From: Nitrospirota bacterium
Lineage (GTDB): Bacteria; Nitrospirota; Thermodesulfovibrionia; Thermodesulfovibrionales; Dissulfurispiraceae
Direction: 5' to 3'
Length of the DNA: 60,233 nt
Assembly: GCA_015233655.1 (NCBI GenBank)
Contig: JADFXI010000004.1
Span: forward strand, 1 to 60,233
Shown: positions 1-8,438 of the stretch, in pieces
Layout: every line of letters starts with the position of its first letter
How positions within the stretch are numbered: position 1 is the first letter of the stretch
Made by a program: the position numbers and the translations under genes
Notes under the pieces: model-generated
What the model was told of the DNA's origin: nothing
The model's database searches: none
Seen by the model: the letters and a program-made list of their open reading frames with translations, nothing else

Positions 1-30
1 CCTTGCGTTAGCTGATAAACTGAGAAACCT

Positions 31-687
31 CTATCCGGACATTAAAATTGTCAGGTACAGCTCCGCAGCAGTGGCTGATTCGTGGGCAACCGAAAGGGGC
101 CTGATCTTCATTATGGCTGCAGGCATCATAGTTCGCAGCACCGTACAATATCCGAGGCGGTTTTTTTGGGCATTGTAAATTACCAGGGCATCTTCAAAAA
201 GCACAAAGATGTATCTGTAAGCGAACATCAATATTTCGATAAAGCCCTTTGGAATCCTTATCCAGGACAGACCTGACATCAATTCGCTAAAGGGCGTGGA
301 GAAGCCGAGCGCTGCTACAATGGATACTGCTCCAAGGACCCTGCATGCTATCATGAGGCCCTCAACCAGGCCGTCTTTATGTCCGGTGAGCGAGAAGCCG
401 AGGACCGAAACAGAGAACAGGGCGACTTTTCCGGTGAACAGAAATTTCAGCACCACAAGAATGAGTATTATGACAAGCGGTTCCGACAGCCTGAGGGCCA
501 ATACCTTGAGAGGCACTCTTATCCTGACGCATAGCCCCATGCTCAAGAAAACAACTATTAAAGGAAAGACAAAGCCTTTGTAACTTATTACCATTATCAA
601 CAGGGCGATAGCGACTATGAACTTTATCCGTGCGTCAATATCGGTCAATGAATGACGATGCTTAAAATGTTCAGAGAATAATTCCAT
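31..687 (-). CDS. cbiQ: Cobalt ECF transporter transmembrane (T) component CbiQ
   Basis: This is the membrane scaffold (T component) of an energy-coupling-factor cobalt importer. It couples the ATPase CbiO to the substrate-binding unit CbiM. The 218-residue protein is hydrophobic with several membrane segments. It carries the family's characteristic C-terminal region (FSELMSGLSWIRIP near residue 132, then the FAYRYIFVLFED stretch and an arginine-poor coupling loop, NAQKNRLGY). It lies 2 bases after the cbiN-like gene, so it belongs to the same minus-strand operon. The ATPase gene cbiO is expected just beyond the left edge, but no start codon for it is visible in the last 30 bases. CbiQ proteins are usually around 220-250 residues, so this one looks complete. 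Confidence 0.9.
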   Translation of the reverse strand: MELFSEHFKHRHSLTDIDARIKFIVAIALLIMVISYKGFVFPLIVVFLSMGLCVRIRVPLKVLALRLSEPLVIILILVVLKFLFTGKVALFSVSVLGFSLTGHKDGLVEGLMIACRVLGAVSIVAALGFSTPFSELMSGLSWIRIPKGFIEILMFAYRYIFVLFEDALVIYNAQKNRLGYCTVLRTMMPAAIMKIRPLSVAHESATAAELYLTILMSG

Positions 688-689
688 TC

Positions 690-977
690 CTATTCCTTTT
701 CCGGTCCGTTTTGTTGTTTCTGAGTCTGCCCGGCTGCTCCAGGTTCAGTGAGTTTTCTCCAATAATATCCGGCGGCAAACCCTCCGATGGTACCAGCCAG
801 GAGGAACATGAAGAGCTGAAGGTCTCCCTGTTCAACATTGATCAGCGGTTTAGCTGCTTCTCTTCCATGCTCTTTCGCGTATTTTTCGACAACAGATTCA
901 TCAACCCCTGTCCATTTATCGGCGGCATAGGCCGGCAAGACGCAAAGAGCAAAGAGCAAAACGCAAAGCGCCTTCAT
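690..977 (-). CDS. Small CbiN-like membrane component of the cobalt transporter
   Basis: This small protein of about 95 residues has an N-terminal signal peptide (KALCVLLFALCVLPAYA), a short periplasmic segment and one C-terminal membrane helix (LFMFLLAGTIGGFAAGYYW). CbiN, the usual small partner of CbiM, has two membrane helices around a short loop, so topology and position fit, but I do not see the classical CbiN sequence. The ATG at 977 is chosen because GGAGG precedes it and it overlaps the cbiM stop codon (ATGA). A longer reading from 1007 has no comparable ribosome site. The position between cbiM and cbiQ makes a role in cobalt uptake very likely. The C-terminus is short, polar and Gln-rich. 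Confidence 0.75.
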   Translation of the reverse strand: MKALCVLLFALCVLPAYAADKWTGVDESVVEKYAKEHGREAAKPLINVEQGDLQLFMFLLAGTIGGFAAGYYWRKLTEPGAAGQTQKQQNGPEKE

Positions 978-1726
978 GTCCTTATTTCCTCCGGCCTTAA
1001 TACGCACATCTTTACGAGCAGGTCAGGCCTCTTTTTATAAAGCAGGACGATCACGCCAGCAGTCATGCCGCCTTCGAGAATTCCGAGCGGAAGTTGTGTC
1101 GGTATAAAAGAGATAAGGATTTTCCAGAAAAGAGGCATGAAAGGAGTGTCCCCTTTAATACCTGACGCAAGCATTGCGGCAGTGCCGGCGTATGTGGCCC
1201 AATCAGCGAAGAGGCCCGCAAAAAAACCGGCAATCGTGATGTTCATTCCTGCGGAACGCAACAGTCTGAAAGTAAAGTATCCGGCAAAAGAGCCCAGTAC
1301 GCCCATCGACAGGATGTTAGCCCCCCAGGTACTCAAGCCTCCGTGGGCCAGAAAGAGCGCCTGTATAAGGAGCGCCGCCGCTGCAACCAGGACGCTTATT
1401 GATGGGCCGAGCAATATTGCCGCCATGCCGGTCCCGCATGGGTGTGAGCAGGTGCCTGCAGTGGGCACCGGTATCGGCATGCAGGAGATGATAAAGACCG
1501 CTGCTGCCATCAGCCCCACCAAGGGTTTAAAGGAGAGGTCAACGGACGCGCGCTTCTGCAGGCGGAAGAGACCGAAGGCGACAAACGGCGCTGCAACGGC
1601 AAACCACAGCACAGCCCAGTTAAAAGGCAAAATCCCTTCGGAAATATGCATCGCCATAGCATCTGACGCAACAGCCAGTGAGGCGAATGCAAAGAATATT
1701 ACTAAACAAATGATCTGCTTTATCAT
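974..1726 (-). CDS. cbiM: Cobalt ECF transporter substrate-binding component CbiM
   Basis: CbiM is the integral membrane metal-binding unit of the cobalt ECF importer. In this family the mature N-terminus must be Met-His, whose amino group and imidazole bind Co(II). Here a signal peptide (residues 1-25, ending in SDAMA) precedes MHISEGILP, so cleavage would expose Met26-His27 as the new N-terminus. The family motif around PTAGTCSHPCGTG (near residue 90) is present, followed by further membrane helices. The start lies against the end of the cbiX-cbiC gene (both share position 1726), and the stop overlaps the next gene by ATGA. At 250 residues it is a normal length for CbiM with a signal peptide. 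Confidence 0.93.
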   Translation of the reverse strand: MIKQIICLVIFFAFASLAVASDAMAMHISEGILPFNWAVLWFAVAAPFVAFGLFRLQKRASVDLSFKPLVGLMAAAVFIISCMPIPVPTAGTCSHPCGTGMAAILLGPSISVLVAAAALLIQALFLAHGGLSTWGANILSMGVLGSFAGYFTFRLLRSAGMNITIAGFFAGLFADWATYAGTAAMLASGIKGDTPFMPLFWKILISFIPTQLPLGILEGGMTAGVIVLLYKKRPDLLVKMCVLRPEEIRT

Positions 1727-2760
1727 TATTCCTCCGACGCCATTATGAGAAGTGCGTTTACTATCGCTGCCGCAACAGGCGTCCCGCCTTTCCTGCTGAG
1801 GTTAGTTATAAACGGGAACTTCTGCTCCGCAAGCAACGCCTTTGACTCGAACGCCTTTACGAACCCGACCGGCACCCCTATGACAAGAGGAAGGTCACCA
1901 GAATCCGGTGACTCCTTCAAAAGTTCAATGACTCGCAGCAGTGCTGTCGGAGCATTCCCGATAACGATAATCCCGACTTTCTTATCTATATTTTTTTCCA
2001 CGGCGATTTCGGTGCGCGTCCTGCCGGTCTCTTTTGACACCCCAGCCACTTCTTCATCTCCAACAGCGCATATTACCTCGCCGCCCCATCGCGCCAGCCG
2101 CTTCTTATTGATGCCTGATCTCACCATTTCAATATCAGTCAGGATGTTTTTCCCTTCTTTTATCGCTTTTATTCCGGCTGCAACTGCATCAGGGTGAAAG
2201 ACGAGGGTCTTCGCGAATTCGAAATCAGCAGTGGCATGAATGACACGCTTGACTATAGGAAGCTGATTATCGGCAATAGCGCTTAAATCGCATTCTCCCG
2301 AGAGTATCTCGAAACTCCTTTTTTCGATCTCCTCAGGCAACAATTTTTCAGCCAAAACGGAATAATCCACGACTGTTTTTGGCTTGCCGACGGCATGGCT
2401 AATCCGCTCCATTACAATCTGGGCCAATTTTTCATGGAGTCCGAGGGGTTCGGTATAAATGAATTCGACTTCAGGGTATAGGGCCTTTGCCTTTTCTATC
2501 AGATCGGGAATATCTTTGGTTACATGCATTCCCGCGTTCAGAAAAAATGGGTGGAGGACAATCTTCCCGGCCCCTTCCATGACTTGCCTGGTAATTGTCT
2601 CCATGATGTCGGGACTCGCGAACTGCATATAAGAAGCGGCGACACAGCAGTTGCAGCAACCTGGGTGAAGCATGCCGTGAAGCATGGCAGCGAGCGATTC
2701 CAGATTATTTGCGTCCTTCTTCGGACTGCCGTGGCCTATGAGTATTATGCGTTCTTCCAT
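1726..2760 (-). CDS. cbiX-cbiC: Fused sirohydrochlorin cobaltochelatase CbiX and cobalt-precorrin-8 methylmutase CbiC
   Basis: One 344-residue protein joins two early corrin enzymes. Residues 1 to about 125 are a short CbiX-type chelatase that inserts cobalt into sirohydrochlorin. It has the metal-binding histidine in LIGHGSP (His10) and the second histidine in HPFFLNAGMHVTKD. Residues from about 130 to 344 are CbiC/CobH, which migrates a methyl group from C11 to C12 to give cobyrinate; its catalytic histidine sits in VKRVIHATADFEF. A Cys-rich stretch (GCCNCC, residues 34-39) in the chelatase half is unusual and might bind metal. The gene lies 7 bases downstream of cbiA. No stop or frameshift separates the halves, so this is a true fusion. 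These are steps of the anaerobic (early cobalt insertion) route. Confidence 0.92.
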   Translation of the reverse strand: MEERIILIGHGSPKKDANNLESLAAMLHGMLHPGCCNCCVAASYMQFASPDIMETITRQVMEGAGKIVLHPFFLNAGMHVTKDIPDLIEKAKALYPEVEFIYTEPLGLHEKLAQIVMERISHAVGKPKTVVDYSVLAEKLLPEEIEKRSFEILSGECDLSAIADNQLPIVKRVIHATADFEFAKTLVFHPDAVAAGIKAIKEGKNILTDIEMVRSGINKKRLARWGGEVICAVGDEEVAGVSKETGRTRTEIAVEKNIDKKVGIIVIGNAPTALLRVIELLKESPDSGDLPLVIGVPVGFVKAFESKALLAEQKFPFITNLSRKGGTPVAAAIVNALLIMASEE

Positions 2761-2767
2761 AAAGATG

Positions 2768-4129
2768 TCAATTCTCCCGTATGTATTTTAAAATATTTTC
2801 AGCAATAGTCTTGCTGCTCGCAAAGTGAATATGTACATAACTTGCCAGTGTTTTCTTTACCCTGTACCCTTCCTCAGGCAGCTCTTCGCCGGATCTGCCG
2901 CTCACCGAGTATATCAACCCGGTGTTGTTATCTTTCGGGTCAGCACCCTTTATTATTTCCGAGTAATGAAATTCGTGGCCTCTAATCTTTTGTCCTGTTT
3001 TGCCCAATATGCAACTTTCCTCCAGGACTATTTCCCTGTACCCGAGATGTGATCTCCCCTTTTTCATTCTGGTCTCGAAGGGAAAGACACCAGCCATCCT
3101 GAAAGAGTTTCCGTCAAAGTCATGGATGCCCTGGGAAAGGTACATAAGCCCCCCGCACTCGGCGTATAGCGGCCTGCCTGAGTCAGACCACGCCTTGACA
3201 GAAGCGAGCATCCCGGCATTTTCTGAAAGCGTCACGGCATACAATTCAGGATAACCGCCTCCTATGTATAAGGCATCAATGCCTTCAGGCAACTCCGGAC
3301 TGGACAGCGGGCTGAAAAAAACAATTTCTGCCCCGGCCTGTCTGAGCAGGTCAAAATTGTCTTCATAGTAGAAGCAGAAAGCCTTGTCGTAAGCAACGGC
3401 GATTTTCGCGCCGGGGCCGGGACGCGGCGACAGCGGAGCAGGGCCATGAGACGGAAAAGAAGAAACATTCGCTATTTCGAGAAGTCGATCTATGTCGATA
3501 TGCCCTATCACTACATCAGCAAGCTTGTCAACGCCTCTGTCCGAAATCGGGGCTTCTTCTGCAACAGCCAGACCTAGATGGCGATGAGGGATGCTGAAGT
3601 CCGGGTCCCTGGGCAGGTATCCCAGAACAGGGACATCCTGTACGCCTTCTTTAAGTCTCTTATAATGCTCGTCTGAGGCGACCCTGTTAAATATCACGCC
3701 CTGCACAAGGCCGGCAGACGCGAAGTTATTCGGGAATGATGCGAACCCTCTTACAACCGCACCGGCACTTTCAGCCATACCGTATGCATCAACGACAAGT
3801 ATGACCGGCACCTTGAGAGTGTCTGCCAGCATCGCCGTGCTGTATTCACCATCGTACATACCCATAACTCCCTCGATAACAGCTACGTCCGCATCCTTTA
3901 TATGACTGTTGAAGCACTCAGTTACAGCGTCTTTGCCGCACATCCACAAGTCGAGGTTCCTTGAAGGCCTGCCTGTGATCAGCCGGTGGAGTCCGGCATC
4001 AATAAAATCGGGTCCGGCCTTGAATGGCTGGACCTCAAGACCTTTTTTTTTCAGCGCTGCCAGGAGACCTATCGTAATAGTTGTCTTGCCGCATCCGCTG
4101 TGTGTGCCTGCTATGACTAGACCTTGCAT
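2768..4129 (-). CDS. cbiA: Cobyrinate a,c-diamide synthase CbiA
   Basis: CbiA amidates the a and c carboxylates of cobyrinate, using glutamine and ATP. The N-terminal half is a dethiobiotin-synthetase-like ATPase, with P-loop GTHSGCGKTT at residues 8-17. The C-terminal half is a class I glutamine amidotransferase with the IGGGYPELY motif and nucleophile cysteine in YAECGGLMYL. The final histidine of the amidotransferase domain is probably in SYVHIHFAS near the C-terminus. Its 453 residues match the family. The start overlaps the end of cobD by 13 bases, which indicates translational coupling in the operon. Confidence 0.95.
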   Translation of the reverse strand: MQGLVIAGTHSGCGKTTITIGLLAALKKKGLEVQPFKAGPDFIDAGLHRLITGRPSRNLDLWMCGKDAVTECFNSHIKDADVAVIEGVMGMYDGEYSTAMLADTLKVPVILVVDAYGMAESAGAVVRGFASFPNNFASAGLVQGVIFNRVASDEHYKRLKEGVQDVPVLGYLPRDPDFSIPHRHLGLAVAEEAPISDRGVDKLADVVIGHIDIDRLLEIANVSSFPSHGPAPLSPRPGPGAKIAVAYDKAFCFYYEDNFDLLRQAGAEIVFFSPLSSPELPEGIDALYIGGGYPELYAVTLSENAGMLASVKAWSDSGRPLYAECGGLMYLSQGIHDFDGNSFRMAGVFPFETRMKKGRSHLGYREIVLEESCILGKTGQKIRGHEFHYSEIIKGADPKDNNTGLIYSVSGRSGEELPEEGYRVKKTLASYVHIHFASSKTIAENILKYIREN

Positions 4130-5214
4130 AGTTGGGCAAGCTCCTTCAGCAGGCGCATATTGTCACGGCTTGACTTGACGGCCACTCTCGCATACGCACC
4201 GCCGATGCCCCTGAAGTTTGAGCAGTCCCGTATAAGGATGCCTTTCTCTTCGAGGGATTCGGTTATAGATCTCACCTTGTCCAGTTGCAGGAGATAGTAA
4301 TTTGCGGCTGACGGCAGATAAGGTATCTTCAGCAGCCTGAATCCGTCTTCCAGCGTCTTCTTCTCGTTGCGTATTGTCCTTAAAGTATCCTCTTTATAAG
4401 ATTCGTCACGCAGCGCTGCGACGCCCGAAACCTGGGCGAGCAAATTAACCGTCCAAGGCTCTTTATGCTCTTTAATAACGTCGATGACCTTCAATGGAAA
4501 TACGCCATATCCGACCCTCAGTCCGGAAAGGGCATAGAACTTTGTCATGGACCTAAGCACGATAAGATAAGGGTTGTTCTCAACCTCGGTCAAGAGAGAG
4601 TCCTCAGGCGAGAAATCGATAAACGCTTCGTCAACTACGAGATGGCATTTAAGGTCTCGTGCTGCCTCAGCTATTTTGAGCATGTCCGATTTCCTCAGGA
4701 TGCCCCCTGTCGGATTGTTGGGATTGCATATAAAAGCCATATCGACTGAAGTTGTCAGGGCCATTTTGTATGAATGTGAGTTGCCTCCCCCGGCCATCGC
4801 CGAAATAAACGCATCCGTGTTGAAGGCAAACTCATTTTTCGGGCTCAGGGCGAATGGGATGATCTTCCTTCTGCTGCCTGCTGCCCGCTCGTATTCGGAA
4901 AAAGTGGGAAAGGGGATAAGTATTTTGTCCGGATTGAGGGCCCTGATGACGAGGTAGATCAGCTCTGTGCTGCCATTTCCGCAAACGACGGATTGCGCGT
5001 CAACGGCAAAATTTGAAGCAATCGCAAGTGTGAGATCTCTTGCATCTGAGTCCGGGTAGTTACTGATGTATCTTAGCGCATCCCGTATGACGGCCAGCAC
5101 TGTTTTCGGGATGCCCAGAGGATTTATCGATGCGCTGAAATCAACGATTTCACTTTCATTTAGTCCCAATTGTACCGCAGCCTTGAATACATTCCCGCCG
5201 TGGGGCTCGTCCAT
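4117..5214 (-). CDS. cobD: L-threonine-O-3-phosphate decarboxylase CobD (PLP enzyme)
   Basis: This fold-type I PLP enzyme makes (R)-1-amino-2-propanol O-2-phosphate, the linker between corrin ring and nucleotide loop. The aminotransferase signatures are visible: FSASINPLG near the start, FICNPNNPTGG, VVDEAFIDFSPED and the PLP lysine in LRSMTKFYALSGLRVGY. The start is placed at the ATG at 5214 because TAAGGAGGG precedes it and it shares one base with the cbiB stop (TAATG). An upstream reading from 5256 lies inside cbiB without such a site. This gives 365 residues, the usual size. The name follows the Salmonella convention (CobC in Pseudomonas). Confidence 0.93.
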   Translation of the reverse strand: MDEPHGGNVFKAAVQLGLNESEIVDFSASINPLGIPKTVLAVIRDALRYISNYPDSDARDLTLAIASNFAVDAQSVVCGNGSTELIYLVIRALNPDKILIPFPTFSEYERAAGSRRKIIPFALSPKNEFAFNTDAFISAMAGGGNSHSYKMALTTSVDMAFICNPNNPTGGILRKSDMLKIAEAARDLKCHLVVDEAFIDFSPEDSLLTEVENNPYLIVLRSMTKFYALSGLRVGYGVFPLKVIDVIKEHKEPWTVNLLAQVSGVAALRDESYKEDTLRTIRNEKKTLEDGFRLLKIPYLPSAANYYLLQLDKVRSITESLEEKGILIRDCSNFRGIGGAYARVAVKSSRDNMRLLKELAQLCKV

Positions 5215-6224
5215 TAAGGAACCCTCCTTACAGATAGTATAAACACCGCAATGCATATCCCGATAAAAACCGTGAATTTTGCGATTGCGATCGTCTTTTC
5301 AGATGCCGCCAGGTAATCTTCAGCAGTCTCGCCTGTCCTCATCTCTCCGATATAAGGTTTGTCCACTTCAATCCCTCCATAAGTGGCCGGGCCTCCCATC
5401 CTGATTCCAATAGCTCCTGCCATGGCAGCTTCGGGTATGCCGCTGTTGGGGCTGGTATGCTTCCTGCCGTCACGAAGCATGGTGATGAAGGAATATCGGG
5501 CCGCAGCGAGCGCCTGAAGTGTGTCCTTATATAGCATAACTAAAAATGCAGCAACAACAATGAGTACTCCGGTCAAGCGGGCAGGAAGATAGTTTGCAAT
5601 ATCGTCGAGCCGGGCTGCTGCCCAGCCGAAATGCCGGTAAGTATCGTTTTTATATCCTACCATAGAGTCAAGCGTATTGGTCGCCTTGTATGCCATTGCA
5701 AGCGGCAGACCTCCTATTACGAGATAAAAAAGCGGGGCTATGAAGCCGTCAGACAGGTTTTCTGAAAGAGTTTCCATGGTGGCCTTCAGAATTTGATTGG
5801 CCGAAAGGCTGTCGGTATCCCTTCCCACTATCATGCCAAGGCTGAGCCGTGCCTCCGGTAAGTTCCCACCACTCACCTCGCGAATTACCGACCTTGCGGA
5901 GGTAATAAGCTCGCGGCTTGCCAGTGTAGCAGCGGTAAAATAAACAACTATCGCCATGCCTATAACGGTTCCGGCTGTGCCTGGGAGCAGCCATACAATT
6001 ATGAGGACCAAAAGGGTCATGAGGAATGATGCCAAGACAATCAGGAAGACAAGCAATACTCCAGCGCGCCTTTCGGCAGACTGCGAGGCTGAGGAGGGGC
6101 GCAAGTAGCGTTCGAGCGTTGTGATCGCTTTTCCGATAAGCCTCACAGGATGAGGAAGCCAGCGCGGGTCTCCTATAGCAAGGTCTAATAAGAATGCAAG
6201 AATAAGTTGAAGAGGGCCTATCAT
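5214..6224 (-). CDS. cbiB: Adenosylcobinamide-phosphate synthase CbiB
   Basis: CbiB is a polytopic membrane enzyme that joins aminopropanol (or its phosphate) to adenosylcobyric acid. The sequence begins with the typical LLDLAIGDPRWLPHPVRLIG, and later shows MGMIVGRDT (as LGMIVGRDTDSL), SDGFIAPLFYLVIGGLPLAMAYKATNTLDSM and the HTSPNSGIPEAAMAGAIGIRMGG region. All are hallmarks of the family. It has 336 residues with several hydrophobic helices. It overlaps cobQ by 4 bases on one side and cobD by one base on the other, so the genes are translationally coupled. Confidence 0.95.
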   Translation of the reverse strand: MIGPLQLILAFLLDLAIGDPRWLPHPVRLIGKAITTLERYLRPSSASQSAERRAGVLLVFLIVLASFLMTLLVLIIVWLLPGTAGTVIGMAIVVYFTAATLASRELITSARSVIREVSGGNLPEARLSLGMIVGRDTDSLSANQILKATMETLSENLSDGFIAPLFYLVIGGLPLAMAYKATNTLDSMVGYKNDTYRHFGWAAARLDDIANYLPARLTGVLIVVAAFLVMLYKDTLQALAAARYSFITMLRDGRKHTSPNSGIPEAAMAGAIGIRMGGPATYGGIEVDKPYIGEMRTGETAEDYLAASEKTIAIAKFTVFIGICIAVFILSVRRVP

Positions 6225-7741
6225 AGGGCCGCCAGCCTCTCGATAAATTTCATGTCGACGTTCTCCTTGACTATGCCTGCAAGTGAATCAAGCGCTTGTT
6301 CCTTTATTGCGCTATAGGAGCAAATAGCGTTGACAGGGGAAAGCCCTTTTTGTGTGCGGACCATGTTAATGATGCTTCGCCTGAACAAATCACTCTCGAA
6401 GATACCATGAATGTACGTCCCCCAGCAATTATTATTCTTTGAACCATCCAGGAAGATGTCGGCGCTTGCGTTGAATCTCTTTAATTTAAATAATCCTATG
6501 TCCCCGCTGCTTTGTCCCATATGAATTTCATAACCCGGCAGTCGTGAAAACAGCGATACCTCTGCGTTATGACCTATAACAGCACCATCAATCAGTTCCG
6601 CTTCGACCTGACAGGTGGTTTTTTTGTCGCCGAACGCGGTTTCTATGTTCAGCAATCCCAAGCCCTCGACTGCTTCATTGCTGCTTTCGACATGGTTGGG
6701 GTCCAAGATCTTTTTCCCGAGCATCTGGTAGCCGCCGCACATCCCTATGATCTGCACGCCCTTGGCATACGCATTTTTTATGTTGGCATCGATGCCGCGT
6801 TTTTTCAGAAGCAGCAGGTCCTTTATAGTGTTCTTTGACCCTGGGACAATGACGATGTCGGCATTCTCTATTTCAGCCGGATTTGTGGAGTAAAGGAGTT
6901 CCACGTCAGGCTCGTAAGCAAACGGGTCGAAATCAGTGAAGTTGGACATGTATTTGAGTCTTACCACCACTATCTTCATTTGGCCGGTTTCGGACATCTG
7001 ATTCCCGGCTTCCGACTTATGGCCCAGTCCGAGGCCGTCTTCTTCGGGAAGCCCGATATCGTATATATAAGGCAATACCCCGACGACGGGCTTCCCTGTT
7101 TTTTTATGGATCATGTCAAGTCCCGGATTAAGGATTTCTTTATCGCCGCGGAATTTATTTATGACGAACCCCTTAATAAGAGCGCTCTGTCTGCCCAGCA
7201 GCTTTACAGTGCCGTAGAGAGAGGCGAAAACACCTCCCTTATCTATATCGCCTATAAGGAGCACAGGGGCCCTGGCGTATTTTGCAGCAGCCATGTTAAC
7301 GATATCCACATCCATCAGATTTATTTCAGCAGGGCTTCCTGCGCCTTCGAGGATTATCAGTTCGTGCAGCTGCGAAAGCCGGTCGAAAGATTCCGTGACT
7401 GCCTTCCAGGCCGTTTTCCTGAAGGCATAGTATTCCTGCGCTTTCATGGCGCTATGGACTTTGCCGTGGATGATTACCTGCGAGCCCATCTCACCTGAAG
7501 CCTTCAGCAATATGGGGTTCATATCGGTAGTCGGTTCGACCCGTGCAGCCTCAGCCTGGAGCACTTGCGCCCTTCCCATCTCGCCGCCGTCCCGCGTGAT
7601 TGCGGAATTGAGCGCCATGTTCTGGGCCTTGAAAGGCGCGACATTTATTCCCTTGTCCCTGAAAATCCTGCAGAGGGCAGCTGCAAAGAGACTTTTCCCA
7701 GCGCCTGAGCCTGTCCCCTGTATCATAAGCGCCTTAGTCAA
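6221..7741 (-). CDS. cobQ: Cobyric acid synthase CobQ/CbiP
   Basis: CobQ amidates four carboxylates (b, d, e, g) of adenosylcobyrinate diamide. The N-terminal ATPase domain has the P-loop GTGSGAGKS; the C-terminal glutaminase domain has the nucleophile in IGMCGGYQMLG and the late histidine in YIHGIFE. I place the start at a TTG at 7741 because GGAGG lies five bases upstream, giving MTKALMIQGTG. The ATG at 7753 would put that ribosome site inside the coding region. The gene then overlaps the cobC stop by 8 bases. About 506 residues is normal for the family. A short variable segment rich in Gly, Glu and Ser lies near residue 250. Confidence 0.94.
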   Translation of the reverse strand: MTKALMIQGTGSGAGKSLFAAALCRIFRDKGINVAPFKAQNMALNSAITRDGGEMGRAQVLQAEAARVEPTTDMNPILLKASGEMGSQVIIHGKVHSAMKAQEYYAFRKTAWKAVTESFDRLSQLHELIILEGAGSPAEINLMDVDIVNMAAAKYARAPVLLIGDIDKGGVFASLYGTVKLLGRQSALIKGFVINKFRGDKEILNPGLDMIHKKTGKPVVGVLPYIYDIGLPEEDGLGLGHKSEAGNQMSETGQMKIVVVRLKYMSNFTDFDPFAYEPDVELLYSTNPAEIENADIVIVPGSKNTIKDLLLLKKRGIDANIKNAYAKGVQIIGMCGGYQMLGKKILDPNHVESSNEAVEGLGLLNIETAFGDKKTTCQVEAELIDGAVIGHNAEVSLFSRLPGYEIHMGQSSGDIGLFKLKRFNASADIFLDGSKNNNCWGTYIHGIFESDLFRRSIINMVRTQKGLSPVNAICSYSAIKEQALDSLAGIVKENVDMKFIERLAAL

Positions 7742-8438
7742 GAGGACCTCCATTCAGCAGCTTTATTACAGGGTATAGTCCCCAGAACTCAATAATATTT
7801 ACGGCAGCATGGTCCTGTTCAATCCTGAAGATGTTTTCGAGGGGGACGCCCATGAGATGACACAGGATTGTCCTGTTCACGCCGCCATGAGCTACAACAG
7901 CAATATGGGCCGACGGACTTTCCGCAGAGTATTTGCCCATTACCGAGTCGAACGCCCTGATGGCCCTTTTATGGACATCCTCCGTACTCTCGCCGTTGAC
8001 AGGACTGTGTTTTAGGGGATCAGAGGCCCATGCTTCAAATTCAGATGGGTACCGCTCCTTTATTTCATTAAAGCTCATTCCTTCCCAGACCCCGAAATTT
8101 CTTTCCCTCAGTTCCGGCACAACAATCGGCTCCAGGCCGTGCGGCGCAGCTATGATTTCAGCGCTTTTTATGGCCCTGCTCAGATCAGAGCAGTAAACAG
8201 CTGACAGCTTTGACAGGCCGTTATCAGGCATAGCTCCAAACGTCGAGTGTATATCGTTCAGATAACTTTTTTGCATGGCCGCTTCAGCCTCTTGCAGCCT
8301 CCCTGCGATATATGCCGACACCTTTTTTATTTGCGCAATGCCGTGCTCAGACAGAGGGACATCTATGCTCCCCTTGTAGCGCTTCGTCTCGCTGCCTTCT
8401 GTTTCGCCGTGTCTTATCAGGTAGAGTGTTGTAGCCAT
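7734..8438 (-). CDS. cobC: Alpha-ribazole phosphatase CobC (histidine phosphatase family)
   Basis: This histidine phosphatase probably removes the phosphate from alpha-ribazole-5'-phosphate or from the cobamide phosphate late in nucleotide loop assembly. The catalytic RHG motif is in LYLIRHGETEG, close to the N-terminus, and the second histidine is in VVAHGGVNR. A central insert of about 30 residues (LQEAEAAMQKSYLNDIH region) makes it longer than typical 200-residue relatives. The ATG at 8438 gives a start directly before the catalytic motif, as is usual. The reading from 8474 would lie within cobS. The gene overlaps cobS by 22 bases. Another histidine phosphatase role is possible, but the operon position argues for CobC. 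Confidence 0.85.
   Translation of the reverse strand: MATTLYLIRHGETEGSETKRYKGSIDVPLSEHGIAQIKKVSAYIAGRLQEAEAAMQKSYLNDIHSTFGAMPDNGLSKLSAVYCSDLSRAIKSAEIIAAPHGLEPIVVPELRERNFGVWEGMSFNEIKERYPSEFEAWASDPLKHSPVNGESTEDVHKRAIRAFDSVMGKYSAESPSAHIAVVAHGGVNRTILCHLMGVPLENIFRIEQDHAAVNIIEFWGLYPVIKLLNGGPLD

Noticed and set aside
940-980. A GCAAAGC-like stretch suggested a cyclic di-GMP riboswitch
   Set aside because: It lies within coding sequence of the cbiM/cbiN-like junction, and the other conserved elements of that aptamer are absent.
1065-1748. A 227-codon plus-strand frame opposite cbiM
   Set aside because: It is antisense to a clear membrane transporter gene and its translation is low in plausible secondary structure, so it is a shadow.
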